This document shows, in pieces, positions 16,501 to 24,929 of a DNA stretch of 38,469 nt (position 1 is its first letter; every line of letters begins with the position of its first letter). The position numbers and the translations under genes are program-made. The DNA comes from Gammaproteobacteria bacterium. GTDB lineage: Bacteria; Pseudomonadota; Gammaproteobacteria; SZUA-152. The stretch is taken from the NCBI GenBank assembly GCA_032250735.1, contig JAVVEP010000028.1, positions 1 through 38,469 on the forward strand, read 5' to 3'. The notes under the pieces are model-generated. The model was given only the letters and a program-made list of their open reading frames with translations. It had not been told where the DNA came from and did not search any database.

Positions 16501-18790
16501 GGCGAAACGGCACCAATGTTTCATTACCGAGTTCGCGGGGAGTCCCAGTGAGCCAGGTCTGGACGACCTTGGCGACGGCGGTCGACACCTGGCCACTAAA
16601 TTTCGCTCGCTGCGCGATGAGGAACCGAAGGACTGGAAACCAGCGACCAATGACAATCGAGCGATTTTGAACCTCCATGTACAAGCCGAGCGACGACTCC
16701 ATACCAAGGATGCCGCCGGTCGGTATGGTACCGATGTGGTGAAACCGGGTGAGTAGCCTCGTGAAGCGCTTGGCATTATTCGCCAGAAGCAAGTCGACGC
16801 GCTCGGTCAGAAACCGTTCAGCCTCCGGGTCCAGGCAAAGCGCATCAAGGAGAATGTCGCATGCCAAGCTAAGTTCGGCCCCCTCGGCAGCCTCAAAGGC
16901 AGCGTCCCACGCGGTACCGTGCTCCGTTATCTGTCGAAGTAGATGCTGACCTAGCATCCGAAGCGCATTGGTCCAGAGTGGATTTTCCGCGAGAGCCGCC
17001 CACTGAGCAGTATCAGACCAAACCTGCTTGAGGAACTGGAAGCGTGCCCAGTCAGCTGCGAGATCGTGCTCGTACTCAATGCGGTTGGTCCGCTGATTGA
17101 GGTGGAGAGGCAGTTTATTCGGCCAAGGCGTTAATGTCGTAGCGTCGGCTGAATCCAAGTCGGTGAGAGCGAAGCTTCTCTCGAAGGATGCTTCACGCTT
17201 CGCGAGATTCATCATAAGCCTCTTTACGTCGACGCGGTCTCCCGTCCAGTAGCTCCACAGGCGATCAGCAATGGAAGTATGCGATGTCAATCCGCTTGAA
17301 TTCGAACCGAGTGCAGAACCCGCTTTGACCACCCAAGCCAAGGTTCTGAGGTTTGTCAACGCTGCAACAGTGTCGTCATGACCCGTCAGCCAGCCTAGGG
17401 AAGGCGACGCCAAAAGCGCTAACTTCACATCTGAGTTCTTGAGGAGCTCCAGTTCGACTAGCGCTGCCTGATGCTCATTAAGTATGGCCTCGGCACCTTC
17501 AGCCCAGCTCTGGGTCTGGGTGATGACGACAACGCGCCATGCGCTGCCATCGACCTGTTCCGTAGGGGAGAGGACAGCTTGGAGAAGTTGCTGGATAACG
17601 CCGAAGTCCGCTGGGTCGATACGTTCCGCGGAGTCGATAACGAGGACGTTATTCTGGTTTGCGGTAGCGTTAAGAACCCGCGCCAACTCATGACTGAGGG
17701 GAAGTGTGCCGTGACGCGCGGCACTGAGAGCCGTCTGTAGCTCATCCGGACCGAACCAAACCTGCGTCCAACCCCCTAACTGCCCGTCGAGCACGTTCTT
17801 GACGAGCGCTGACTTGCCGGAGCCTGACTCTCCAAATACCACTGTGACAGAATTTGTAGAAATAGCGGTTTCGAGCTTTGATTTCTCTTCAGTCCGGGGG
17901 ACGCTGTAGCCTGAGGGTAGCTCCGTCTCTATCCGCGCCTTGTAGTCGGACGTGATGCTGGAGATCGTTTCCCAATCACTCTCGTAGTCAGGATGCTGAA
18001 GAAGGCCGAACTCCCTGCGTAGGCCCGCCCAAAGCTCCTGAAGTGTGATTGTACCGCAACGAAGGCGCACATCCGCAGCAATGCTCACAAGCTTTTGCCA
18101 GAGCTTTTCCGCTTCCGTCAATTCTCCGTTCTCCAGGATTTGCCGACACTGTGCAATTGCCTGGTTCTTTGTTTCGGAGTGTGGGTTCTGTAAATCTACG
18201 GGCAGCACATGTAGTCGTCGAATGAGTTCAATCGTCTCTTCGTCTGATGCCGCAGGCCCATTTTGGTCGGGTTTCTGAACTCTGTTGAAGACCCTTAGTT
18301 GATTGGGATTGCTCCTGATTTGACTCATGGTGAGCGCGACGTCCGAGCCAGTGCATGCGTTCTTCACCTCCCGCCAGGCTGGGTCGAAGACGGCATGCAC
18401 CCCGAGTGTTACCAGCGCTAGACCATCACCCGACCGGATCATCGGGCTCTGCGGATCGCGCCACTGCTCCCACGCACGATTCACGAAGTCTGCTGGCAGG
18501 CCTGAAGCGCTGACTTGCAGATTCCCCTTCGCAGAGATAGCCAGGCGTTTAGATTCGCCTTTGTTACCCTGCGCTGTCAGTAAAAGGTCGTCGATATGCC
18601 AACCTAATGTCAAAACCTGTGATTGAAGCTGGGTGCCGGTACCACCGATTGCGGGGGCCTGCTCACCTTTCAGCATCTTTACCAGAAGCCAAGCACTAAT
18701 CAGGTCCTCAAACTCGAAACCAGCACCGCTCATTGAGCGCCGGGTCGCGGGCGTCGACTTCTTTACTCCAGATTTCTTCGGTCCGGCCAT
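13529..18790 (-). CDS. Giant P-loop NTPase with N-terminal nuclease-like domain; putative STAND/Avs-type defence protein
   Basis: A 1753-residue protein I recognise only by architecture. After a basic N-terminal tail comes GAGFEFEDLISAWLL (Glu26, Glu28), then GWHIDDLLL (Asp67, Asp68), then LAISAKGN (Lys88). This spacing suggests a PD-(D/E)XK nuclease like the Cap4/Mrr effectors, but Ser replaces the usual Glu/Gln two before the lysine. A P-loop FGESGSGKS (320-327) and a Walker B VLVIDSAER (382-390) give a STAND-like ATPase. The remaining 1300 residues have no motif I can name and look mainly helical, as in the target-sensing part of Avs proteins. No signal peptide or membrane segment is seen. 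It is a lone gene, antisense to zipA and smc, apparently lower in GC than smc or mfd, flanked by degenerate non-coding DNA; this suggests acquisition by transfer. Antiviral function is inference. Confidence 0.75.
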   Translation of the reverse strand: MAGPKKSGVKKSTPATRRSMSGAGFEFEDLISAWLLVKMLKGEQAPAIGGTGTQLQSQVLTLGWHIDDLLLTAQGNKGESKRLAISAKGNLQVSASGLPADFVNRAWEQWRDPQSPMIRSGDGLALVTLGVHAVFDPAWREVKNACTGSDVALTMSQIRSNPNQLRVFNRVQKPDQNGPAASDEETIELIRRLHVLPVDLQNPHSETKNQAIAQCRQILENGELTEAEKLWQKLVSIAADVRLRCGTITLQELWAGLRREFGLLQHPDYESDWETISSITSDYKARIETELPSGYSVPRTEEKSKLETAISTNSVTVVFGESGSGKSALVKNVLDGQLGGWTQVWFGPDELQTALSAARHGTLPLSHELARVLNATANQNNVLVIDSAERIDPADFGVIQQLLQAVLSPTEQVDGSAWRVVVITQTQSWAEGAEAILNEHQAALVELELLKNSDVKLALLASPSLGWLTGHDDTVAALTNLRTLAWVVKAGSALGSNSSGLTSHTSIADRLWSYWTGDRVDVKRLMMNLAKREASFERSFALTDLDSADATTLTPWPNKLPLHLNQRTNRIEYEHDLAADWARFQFLKQVWSDTAQWAALAENPLWTNALRMLGQHLLRQITEHGTAWDAAFEAAEGAELSLACDILLDALCLDPEAERFLTERVDLLLANNAKRFTRLLTRFHHIGTIPTGGILGMESSLGLYMEVQNRSIVIGRWFPVLRFLIAQRAKFSGQVSTAVAKVVQTWLTGTPRELGNETLVPFRRELAEMALAMVRTVQVKKGHGVMFPDREPLLYTAALAGAADLPDEIGTWALELAGRRKVADEVNKRIAEALRQQAEKHQEHLRIDPEYKARHEAKHHIPASIGSSRERLPPWPLGASHKVDMDFRDACFKGNGLQTLMHTRPDVAAEVLLALIIDDQPEREYGSSRHEIELGLDYAQDDGYPTAFWKSPFFSFFQIAPDAALKALIELVDFCTERWIEEFMDGREGSAPGLTLRIEEGEDKTFAGLYRVFDWTQTNSHHNGNLFCALDALERWLTLRLDAGIDVTSYMEQILREGTSTSFIGLLANVGKYRPSLFSGVLAPLLTDPYVFYWDNGRVNNISSKFDSFCWGRAGEVVFNIARDWTLAPHRKKALKDVVVDLFSIDTAVSERLQAMIPSWPLPENPKVALEFKLLFAVLDRDNYRSTIDPDTGDEVLTFACPDELSLEVQSWQDEHSKPLQYLLLPKHCEELLQAKQSVGDDDAAHLHNLLKECGADAAIDENSMTTCKVALAATLIVLADSWLAKTPEAKEDALSIIRKVVGEVASTAKEIQSKPFGHQGDELKFAAYAVMHHWITTDDPTLEWEASVLRLLTSGESRVAGTIVGIAYANRQHLGSAWWRLLQAGVLWSGLTLLAPHYGDGEDEERAWGVWLARLRHFPLRGEDATVDDLNMTRVAAGCERLDFYRRMRVFEAGDKLWRGKPVRRTGMGLDSHFLGFLFHWLINGPGTGDWSRDIKLVGLLWEYETGCASQRARKENGEYDLLSQNLGYGLLEKLGELALAAPEAEARDFWEPVLMHGPEAHYALQDFISGLFLRLAKGDNPNAFERVWREMAEYGLAAKWEKHRLWYYGERLICDLLGFGNEDALRQSAPGAALRMRDVYERWAEFHMGRDEDCIKRFCYFLTTEFGASLRFDGLRWIATMLKAHNPNGYRYRDGASDALIELVNTSLNQNAQALINDSQTRNALVEITAALAARNIPTALALQERIKRLR

Positions 18791-19225
18791 AGATATGGGA
18801 TTTTATCACTAATCATTCGGGTACGAGTGGGCGAAGGTAACATTCAAAGGTTGGGTCGCTAGGGTGCTCCCTCGTTCAGTGGTAGTTTAACTGTGAAGGT
18901 TGAAACTCGCCCCTGTCCCGATAGCGAAATCGGGGAAAATCTGCCAGCATCCAGATCGTTGCCAACTTCCGCTACGGAGTGAAAGCACCTCCTCGAGTGT
19001 ACCGAACAATGAACTTTCAGTCCTGATGCTTGGAAACGTCCACCGACAGGCACATAGTGGTCGTTCTAAATTCGCTGACAACCTGACTGTTATTGGCCAA
19101 GAGGAGTCGTCTGAATTATTCAAATCAATGACAGCTACCGCTGCAATGCAGTAGCGCAGTAAATTTTTGTAAATGACGTCTTTTAGGCAAATTGTAATTT
19201 CTGTTATCTGCAAATTTTGGTCGTT
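18791..19225. other. Non-coding interval between the giant NTPase gene and mfd
   Basis: 435 bp without a convincing gene. Short frames on both strands lack recognisable families. It is less GC-rich than the flanking mfd. It holds a small hairpin (CCCGAT 18917-18922 with ATCGGG 18929-18934, no T tract) and the left copy of the direct repeat listed next. The first 60 bases, read on the minus strand, must hold the giant gene's promoter; GATAAAAT at about 18798-18805 is a possible -10 region, but no good -35 box pairs with it. The segment looks like decayed inserted DNA. Confidence 0.6.
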
Positions 19226-19228
19226 CTA
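19058..19228. repeat. 11-bp direct repeats, one overlapping the mfd stop codon
   Basis: TGGTCGTTCTA occurs at 19058-19068 and again at 19218-19228, 160 bases apart. The second copy contains the mfd stop codon (TAG on the minus strand, 19228-19226). The copies could mark an insertion that duplicated the end of mfd, but no third copy was found at the other side of the giant NTPase gene. Confidence 0.75.
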
Positions 19229-22200
19229 GGTAAGCTCGTGCAAAAACAGCTCCATGGCGGCGAAGCGGGCGGCGGCGTCGGGGAAGTCGCCGATGATGCG
19301 CAGTTTGTCCTGCCCGTCCATGCGATAGATTTTTGATTTGGTTTGTATCAGGGTGATGATCTTCATGGGGTCGATGTTCGGCTCCTGCACAAATTGCACG
19401 CGCCCGCCGCTGTCACCCATTTCAACCTTCTTGATGCCCAGTGGTGTGGCGAGCAGTTTTAGCTCGGTGACACTGAACAGATTCTTGGTGGCTTCAGGCA
19501 ACAGGCCAAAGCGGTCGATCATCTCTACCTGTAGCTCGCGCAATTCTGCTTCGCTGTTGGCGCTGGCAATGCGTTTGTACTGGATGAGGCGGGTGTGCAC
19601 ATCGGGCAGGTAATCATCCGGCAGCAGCGCGGGGATGCCGAGATCGATCTCGGTGCCATGATCCAGCGGCCGATCCAGCTCGGGTTCGCGACCCTCTTTA
19701 AGTGCTTTGACGGCGCGTTCCAGCAGCTCCAGGTAGAGGGTGAAGCCGATCTCCTGCATGCGCCCACTCTGGCCTTCGCCCAACAGCTCGCCCGCGCCGC
19801 GGATTTCCATGTCGTGGGTGGCGAGGGTGAAGCCGGCCCCCAGGTCCTGAATAGACTCGATGGCTTCCAGCCGCTTCACGGCGTCCGCCGTCATCACATT
19901 TTTCGGCGGTACAACGAGATAGGCATAGGCCTGATGGTGCGAACGGCCGACGCGGCCGCGCAGCTGATACAGCTGCGCCAGGCCGAAATTGTCGGCCCGG
20001 TTGATGATGATGGTGTTGGCATTGGGGATATCGATGCCGGTCTCGATGATCGTGGTGCAGACCAGGATATTGAAGCGGTGGTGATAAAAATCCGCCATCA
20101 CCTGTTCCAGCTCGCGCTCGCGCATCTGGCCGTGCGCGGTTTCCACCTTGGCCTCGGGTACCAGTTCCTCCAGATCGCGACGCATCTTCTCGATGGTGTC
20201 GATGCTGTTGTGCAGGAAGAAGACCTGCCCGCCGCGACGAATCTCGCGCAGGCAGGCCTCTTTCAGCAGGGTATCGTTCCACTGGCTGACAAAGGTTTTG
20301 ACCGCCAGTCGGCGTGCCGGCGCGGTGGCGATGATGGACAGGTCACGCAGGCCGGCCATGGACATGTTGAGGGTGCGCGGGATCGGCGTGGCGGTGAGGG
20401 TCAGCAGGTCGACCTCGGAACGCAGCGCCTTGAAGCGTTCTTTCTGGCGCACGCCGAAGCGATGCTCTTCGTCGATGATCACAAGCCCAAGACGTTTGTA
20501 TTTGATGTCGTTCTGAATCAGCTTGTGGGTGCCGATGATGATGTCGATGTTGCCGCTTTCCAGCTGCTTGAGGATCTCGGTCTGTTCTTTCCTGGAGCGG
20601 AAACGGGACACCGAGGCGATGCGCACCGGCCAGTCGGAAAACCGGTCCTGAAAATTTTCGAAGTGCTGTTGGGCGAGCAGGGTGGTGGGCACCAGCATGG
20701 CGACCTGCTTGCCGTCCTGCACGGCGATAAAGGCAGCGCGCATGGCGACCTCGGTCTTGCCGAAGCCGACATCGCCGCACACCAGCCGATCCATGGGTTT
20801 ATCGGAGCGCAGATCGTTGAACACCCCCTCGATGGCGTCCTGCTGATCGGGCGTCTCCTCGAAGGGGAAGCTGGCGCAAAAGGCCGCGTACTGGTTTTCA
20901 TCAATGTGATAGACGTGGCCTTTGCGGGCCTCGCGCTGGGCATAGATCGACAGCAATTCCGCCGCAACATCGCGAACCTTCTCCCGCGCCTTGCGCTTGG
21001 CCTTTTCCCACTGGCCGCTACCGAGCCGGTGCAGGGGCGCGGATTCGGGTGATGCGCCGGTGTAACGGCTGATGAGATGCAGGTGACTGACCGGCACAAA
21101 CAGTTTGTCGCCGCCGGCGTATTCCAGGGTCAGGAATTCCTGCGTCATGTCACCGTGGGTGATGGTCTCCAGCCCGAGATAACGGCCGACGCCATTGTCT
21201 TCGTGCACCACCGGGGCGCCTACTTCCAGTTCTACCAGGTTTTTGATCACCTGGTCCGCGTCGCGCGCCTTGCGCTGACGGCGGCGTTGTTGCAGGACCT
21301 GTTCGCCAAACAGCTGTGGCTCCGCAATCAGTGCGATGTGTCTCTCGGGCAGTACCAGCCCTTCTTCCAGCGCGGAGACGGAGATGGCGTAGCGCGCACC
21401 GCTGGCGAGAAACTCCGCCCAGCCGCCGACCAGCTCGGCGTGCAGATTGCAGCCCTTGAGGATGTTGAGCAGGGTCTCGCGGCGACCGGTGGATTCTGCG
21501 CAGAATAAAACCCGGCCAGCAAAGTCGGCCAGAAACGCGCTGAGTCGCGCGCTCGGCAATTCGGCGCGCACATCCAGTGTCAGTTGCGGCGGCGCAGCGG
21601 TGGGGAAATTGATGGTGCCGGGCTTGTCGGCAATTTTGAAGCGTTGTAGCTCGATGCGCAGCTGTTTGCCGATGCGTTCGAACAGCTCGTTTTCCCGAAA
21701 AAAGAGCTGGTTGGGCGGCAGCAGTGGCCGACGGGTATCGTAGCGGCCCTGTTCGTAGCGCTCTTCCACGTCGGCCCAGAAGGCGCTCACGGCCTCTTGT
21801 ACGCCGTCGGTGGTGATAACGGTGTGGTTGCCGGGAAGATAGTCGAGCAGGTTGTGCGTCTGCTCAAAAAATAACGGTAAATAGTATTCTATGCCGGGCG
21901 GCGTGTTGCCATTGCTGACCTCGTTATAAATGGTGTTGGTCTGCAGGTCGCCCGCAAACTGGGTGCGGTAGGCGTGCCGGAAGCGGGTGATTGCCTCCGG
22001 GGTGAAGGGGAACTCACGCGCCGGCAGCAGCCGGATCTTGTCGACCTTTTCGATGGAGCGTTGTGACTCCGGGTCGAAGGTGCGAATGCTCTCGACCTCG
22101 TCGTCGAACAGCTCGATGCGAAACGGTTGCGAATGGCCCATCGGAAACAGGTCGATGATCGAACCGCGTATCGCGAATTCGCCGTGTTCAATCACCTGCG

Positions 22201-22750
22201 AGACGCAGCGGTAACCGGCGGCGTCCAGCCGGCTGCGTGTGGCCTCGAGATCCAGGGTCTGGCCGCGGTCGATGAGGAAACAGTTGCCATCGAGAAAATC
22301 GGTCGGCGCCAGCCGCTGCAACAGGGTCGCGACGGGTACGATCAGTACGCCGTGGCTCAGCCGGGGCAGGCGCGCCAGGGTGGCGAGGCGGTCGGAGATG
22401 ATGTCCTGGTGCGGTGAAAAGATATCGTAGGGCAGGGTTTCCCAGTCGGGGAAGGTGAGTACGGGAAATGTCTCGCGCCCTGCCTCGTCGGCCGCTGGCG
22501 CAGGATCCGCATCGGGTTTTTTGCCCGCCGCCTTGCAGAAGAAGGCAATCGCATGTTCCAGACGTTGTGCCGATGGGGTGTCGGGCGTGACCACCACCAA
22601 CGGTGCGGCGGAGGCCATGGCCGCTTCGGCGATGGCCAGTGCATCACTGCTGCCATAGAGCTGCCCCCAGTAGCGGCGCTGGCCGGTCTGCTGGGTTACG
22701 GTGCTGGAAAGCAATACGGGTGTGGCTGGGTTGGGATCGGTGTCGGACAT
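19226..22750 (-). CDS. mfd: Transcription-repair coupling factor Mfd
   Basis: A 1174-residue ATP-dependent translocase that removes RNA polymerase stalled at DNA lesions and recruits UvrA. Domains in order: UvrB-like N-terminal domains (about 30-370, including LPYDIFSPHQD, SIIDLFPMG and FDPESQRS); a CarD-like RNA polymerase-interaction domain around 500-570 (VHEDNGVGRY and GGDKLFVPVSHLHL); the RecG-like motor with Walker A GDVGFGKTE (Lys665), IIDEEHRFGV as Walker B and the TATPIPRTL motif; the VGRSHHQAYAYL motif of helicase domain 2; and the TRCF C-terminal domain that binds UvrA. Length is close to the E. coli protein (1148). It lies at the right edge of the putative insertion. Ribosome binding site weak. 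Confidence 0.97.
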   Translation of the reverse strand: MSDTDPNPATPVLLSSTVTQQTGQRRYWGQLYGSSDALAIAEAAMASAAPLVVVTPDTPSAQRLEHAIAFFCKAAGKKPDADPAPAADEAGRETFPVLTFPDWETLPYDIFSPHQDIISDRLATLARLPRLSHGVLIVPVATLLQRLAPTDFLDGNCFLIDRGQTLDLEATRSRLDAAGYRCVSQVIEHGEFAIRGSIIDLFPMGHSQPFRIELFDDEVESIRTFDPESQRSIEKVDKIRLLPAREFPFTPEAITRFRHAYRTQFAGDLQTNTIYNEVSNGNTPPGIEYYLPLFFEQTHNLLDYLPGNHTVITTDGVQEAVSAFWADVEERYEQGRYDTRRPLLPPNQLFFRENELFERIGKQLRIELQRFKIADKPGTINFPTAAPPQLTLDVRAELPSARLSAFLADFAGRVLFCAESTGRRETLLNILKGCNLHAELVGGWAEFLASGARYAISVSALEEGLVLPERHIALIAEPQLFGEQVLQQRRRQRKARDADQVIKNLVELEVGAPVVHEDNGVGRYLGLETITHGDMTQEFLTLEYAGGDKLFVPVSHLHLISRYTGASPESAPLHRLGSGQWEKAKRKAREKVRDVAAELLSIYAQREARKGHVYHIDENQYAAFCASFPFEETPDQQDAIEGVFNDLRSDKPMDRLVCGDVGFGKTEVAMRAAFIAVQDGKQVAMLVPTTLLAQQHFENFQDRFSDWPVRIASVSRFRSRKEQTEILKQLESGNIDIIIGTHKLIQNDIKYKRLGLVIIDEEHRFGVRQKERFKALRSEVDLLTLTATPIPRTLNMSMAGLRDLSIIATAPARRLAVKTFVSQWNDTLLKEACLREIRRGGQVFFLHNSIDTIEKMRRDLEELVPEAKVETAHGQMRERELEQVMADFYHHRFNILVCTTIIETGIDIPNANTIIINRADNFGLAQLYQLRGRVGRSHHQAYAYLVVPPKNVMTADAVKRLEAIESIQDLGAGFTLATHDMEIRGAGELLGEGQSGRMQEIGFTLYLELLERAVKALKEGREPELDRPLDHGTEIDLGIPALLPDDYLPDVHTRLIQYKRIASANSEAELRELQVEMIDRFGLLPEATKNLFSVTELKLLATPLGIKKVEMGDSGGRVQFVQEPNIDPMKIITLIQTKSKIYRMDGQDKLRIIGDFPDAAARFAAMELFLHELT

Positions 22751-22885
22751 GCGCTCAGGGTGCGGAATACGGCTTCATGGAGGCGCATATTGTAGACGCT
22801 GAACGGGGTAGGGGAAAGTCTGGTGGTCTGGTGGTGCAGTGCTTGGTAAAGCGGGAGTGCAGGTTTGCACGCGGTTGTCGAAACG

Positions 22886-23413
22886 TTAACGAATCTCCGC
22901 GATGGCGAAGCGTTTGTCCTGAATGCGGGGCGCGATCAGCACGTAGCCCTGTTTCTGCCAGTGGGCGAGCTCGACGATGCCGGAGGGAATCAGCCGCACA
23001 AAGTCGTGTAGATCCTCTAGCGCATAGTCGTAGTCGCGTGCGGCGATGGCGCAAAGCCGAAACTCCACCCCCAGTTGGGCGTAGTAGCGCATGCGCTCCA
23101 CGGCCTCCCGGTACTGGGCATAGTTGTGTTTGGCCAGGGCAACCACCTCGGTGCCGTGCAGGATGACCTTGATGTGCATATCGTCCGGCGACAGGTTGTA
23201 GGGCTCGGCCATCAGCGGGTCGATCAGCCCCTTGAGCCAGTACAGGGCGGGGTTGATTTTTTGCGGCTCATTAAAATAAAAATCGAACACGATCCTCTGT
23301 TCCTGCGCGTAGGGCGTGGCGACAAATTCCGCGGACGCCGCGCTGCCGCCTGCGGGCAGCCACAGGCAGAGGGCGATCAGTAATAGGCCAGGTCGGTTCA
23401 TTAGCTGCATCAT
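22886..23413 (-). CDS. Secreted DsrE-like family protein
   Basis: About 175 residues. An N-terminal signal peptide is visible (NRPGLLLIALCLWLPAGGSAASA), so export to the periplasm is likely. The mature part, from AEFVATPYAQEQRIVFDFYF through KVILHGTEVVALAKHNY and MRYYAQLGVEFRLCAIAARD to a final PSGIVELAHWQKQGYVLI, follows the DsrE/DsrF fold pattern. In that pattern a central cysteine (here LCAIAA) can carry sulfur in sulfur-relay proteins. Periplasmic members are common in sulfur-oxidising Gammaproteobacteria but have no settled role. The start is one of three close ATGs (23413, 23410, 23401); the frame is open to 23521 but the upstream residues do not look like a signal sequence. It lies between mfd (136 bp) and pgi (202 bp), all on the same strand. 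Confidence 0.72.
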   Translation of the reverse strand: MMQLMNRPGLLLIALCLWLPAGGSAASAEFVATPYAQEQRIVFDFYFNEPQKINPALYWLKGLIDPLMAEPYNLSPDDMHIKVILHGTEVVALAKHNYAQYREAVERMRYYAQLGVEFRLCAIAARDYDYALEDLHDFVRLIPSGIVELAHWQKQGYVLIAPRIQDKRFAIAEIR

Positions 23414-23582
23414 TTGCCGGTTCGAGTGCGGGTGGCTGGGCGAGACGGTGAGGCAGCGTTGCCGGCCGCCAATCTCCGTTTTCCCCCGTGTTATCGGGTT
23501 TATCGGACCGGGACGCGGCAATGTTGAGGATTTTTACGGGGACACCGCACCGGATCGGGCGGTATAAATGGTATCGGTGGCA

Positions 23583-23604
23583 GCCTGCCGGGAACCCGGC
23601 AGGC
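23583..23604. other. Perfect hairpin just after pgi
   Basis: GCCTGCCGGG and CCCGGCAGGC form a perfect 10-bp stem with a two-base AA centre, 11 bases beyond the pgi stop. No T tract follows on either strand, so it is not a typical intrinsic terminator; it may stabilise the pgi mRNA 3' end. Confidence 0.55.
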
Positions 23605-23615
23605 CCCTGGCCCGG

Positions 23616-24929
23616 CTAAAACTCCGGGCTGAGCAGATCGCCCAGGTATTCACGGGTGAGCACCTTGCTTTCTTCCACCGCCGGCTGGTCGAAGGCATCG
23701 ACGCCCATCAGCTCGGCCATTACCACGGTTTCCATCTCCAGCAGCATGATCAGTTCACCGATGGCATAGGCGTCGCGGTCGTACAGGCCGAAGGTGCGAT
23801 TGGGCCGCCCGCGTCGTGACAGGGTCTCGCGGGTGGCCTTGAGCTCGGAGATAAACAGTTCACCGAGGGTGTGGCCCGCCAGCGGGGCGACCGCCGGCAA
23901 TTCCTGGAAGCGCATGGGGATACGCCGGCCTTCATGGCGCACGCCCGGGTTGGCGATAAAGGTGACCTGCTTGTCATCGGGGCCATCCAGCATGAGCTGT
24001 AGCTGGGAGTGTTGGTCGGTGACGCCGTGATTTTCGATGGGGGTCATGCCGCGATGCCTGCCCTGGGCGTCGATTTTACCCAGGCTTTCCGCCCACAGCT
24101 GGCGATACCAGTTGACCACCAGGCGCAGGTTATCGGCATAGGGCATGAACACGCTGATGGTGCGTCCCTTCTCCGTGTGCAGATACTGGGCGGCGGCGTT
24201 GGCAAAGGCCGGGTTGACGAGCATATCGTCTGCGGCACAGCGTTTGGCCATGGCGCGCGCCCCCTCCATGACACCGCTGATGTCGACGCCGGAGATGTAG
24301 GCCGGCAACAGGCCGACCACCGTCAGCACCGAGAAGCGTCCACCGACCGCGGGATGGGCGACGGGTTCGATGCCCAGCTGCAGGGCGATCTTGTACAGCG
24401 CCCCCTCGGTGTTTTCGGTGATGATGATGGTGTGTTCACGCACACCCTCTGCGCCCAGATAACGCTCCATGCGCGGCAGTACGGTGAGGAACTGGCTGAG
24501 GGTCTCGGCGGTGTTGCCGGATTTCGAGACCACGATGCAGAGTGTGTCGGCCCAGCTGGCCTCGTTGACCTCGTCAAAGGTGCGCGGATCGATGTTGTCA
24601 TAGAACTTCACCTGATTGCGCGGGCTACGGTGGCCAAGGGTGCGGGCCAGCATTTCGGCGCCCAGCGATGAGCCGCCGATACCAAACACGATGGTGTGCT
24701 TGAACTTGTGCGCGCATTTCCGTCCCAGCTGGGCGATGGAATCCAGGTCGGTGGTGTCCGGGAGGTTGAAGAAATTCACCTCCTTGCTCGACTGCCACTG
24801 TTTGATTCTGGCGCGCAAGGCATCGAGCCGTGGCGAGAGGGCGGCGATCTCTTCGTCGGTGACGCCGCTGTCGCCAATGATGTCTTTTTTGAAGCCGGCA
24901 CTATCGATGGAAAGGCGGGAAATGGTCAT
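23616..24929 (-). CDS. pgi: Glucose-6-phosphate isomerase, short form
   Basis: Interconverts glucose-6-phosphate and fructose-6-phosphate in the cytoplasm. The 437 residues correspond to the short PGI type (about 445 residues, as in Bacillus), not the 549-residue E. coli type. Seen: VFGIGGSSLGAEML, the phosphate-binding VSKSGNTAETLSQF, VGGRFSVLTVVGLLP of the PGI signature, GRHRGMTPIENHG, and the QHSQLQLMLDGPDD segment with the conserved histidine. AGGA lies about 8 bases before the ATG at 24929. Downstream of glgB-glgA and the Rap1a/Tai-like gene on the same strand, it links the central carbon pool with glycogen synthesis through the nearby Pgm and GlgC. The 163 bp upstream contain short tandem repeats and may hold its own promoter. 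Confidence 0.95.
   Translation of the reverse strand: MTISRLSIDSAGFKKDIIGDSGVTDEEIAALSPRLDALRARIKQWQSSKEVNFFNLPDTTDLDSIAQLGRKCAHKFKHTIVFGIGGSSLGAEMLARTLGHRSPRNQVKFYDNIDPRTFDEVNEASWADTLCIVVSKSGNTAETLSQFLTVLPRMERYLGAEGVREHTIIITENTEGALYKIALQLGIEPVAHPAVGGRFSVLTVVGLLPAYISGVDISGVMEGARAMAKRCAADDMLVNPAFANAAAQYLHTEKGRTISVFMPYADNLRLVVNWYRQLWAESLGKIDAQGRHRGMTPIENHGVTDQHSQLQLMLDGPDDKQVTFIANPGVRHEGRRIPMRFQELPAVAPLAGHTLGELFISELKATRETLSRRGRPNRTFGLYDRDAYAIGELIMLLEMETVVMAELMGVDAFDQPAVEESKVLTREYLGDLLSPEF

Noticed and set aside
18917-18934. Terminator upstream of the giant gene
   Set aside because: The 6-bp stem has no T tract on either strand.
18859-19213. Short minus-strand frames upstream of the giant NTPase gene
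   Set aside because: No ribosome binding site, no family features and low-complexity composition; treated as decayed non-coding DNA.
19595-21052. A 485-residue plus-strand frame inside mfd
   Set aside because: It overlaps the motor domain of mfd, which has all helicase motifs, and its own sequence matches no family.
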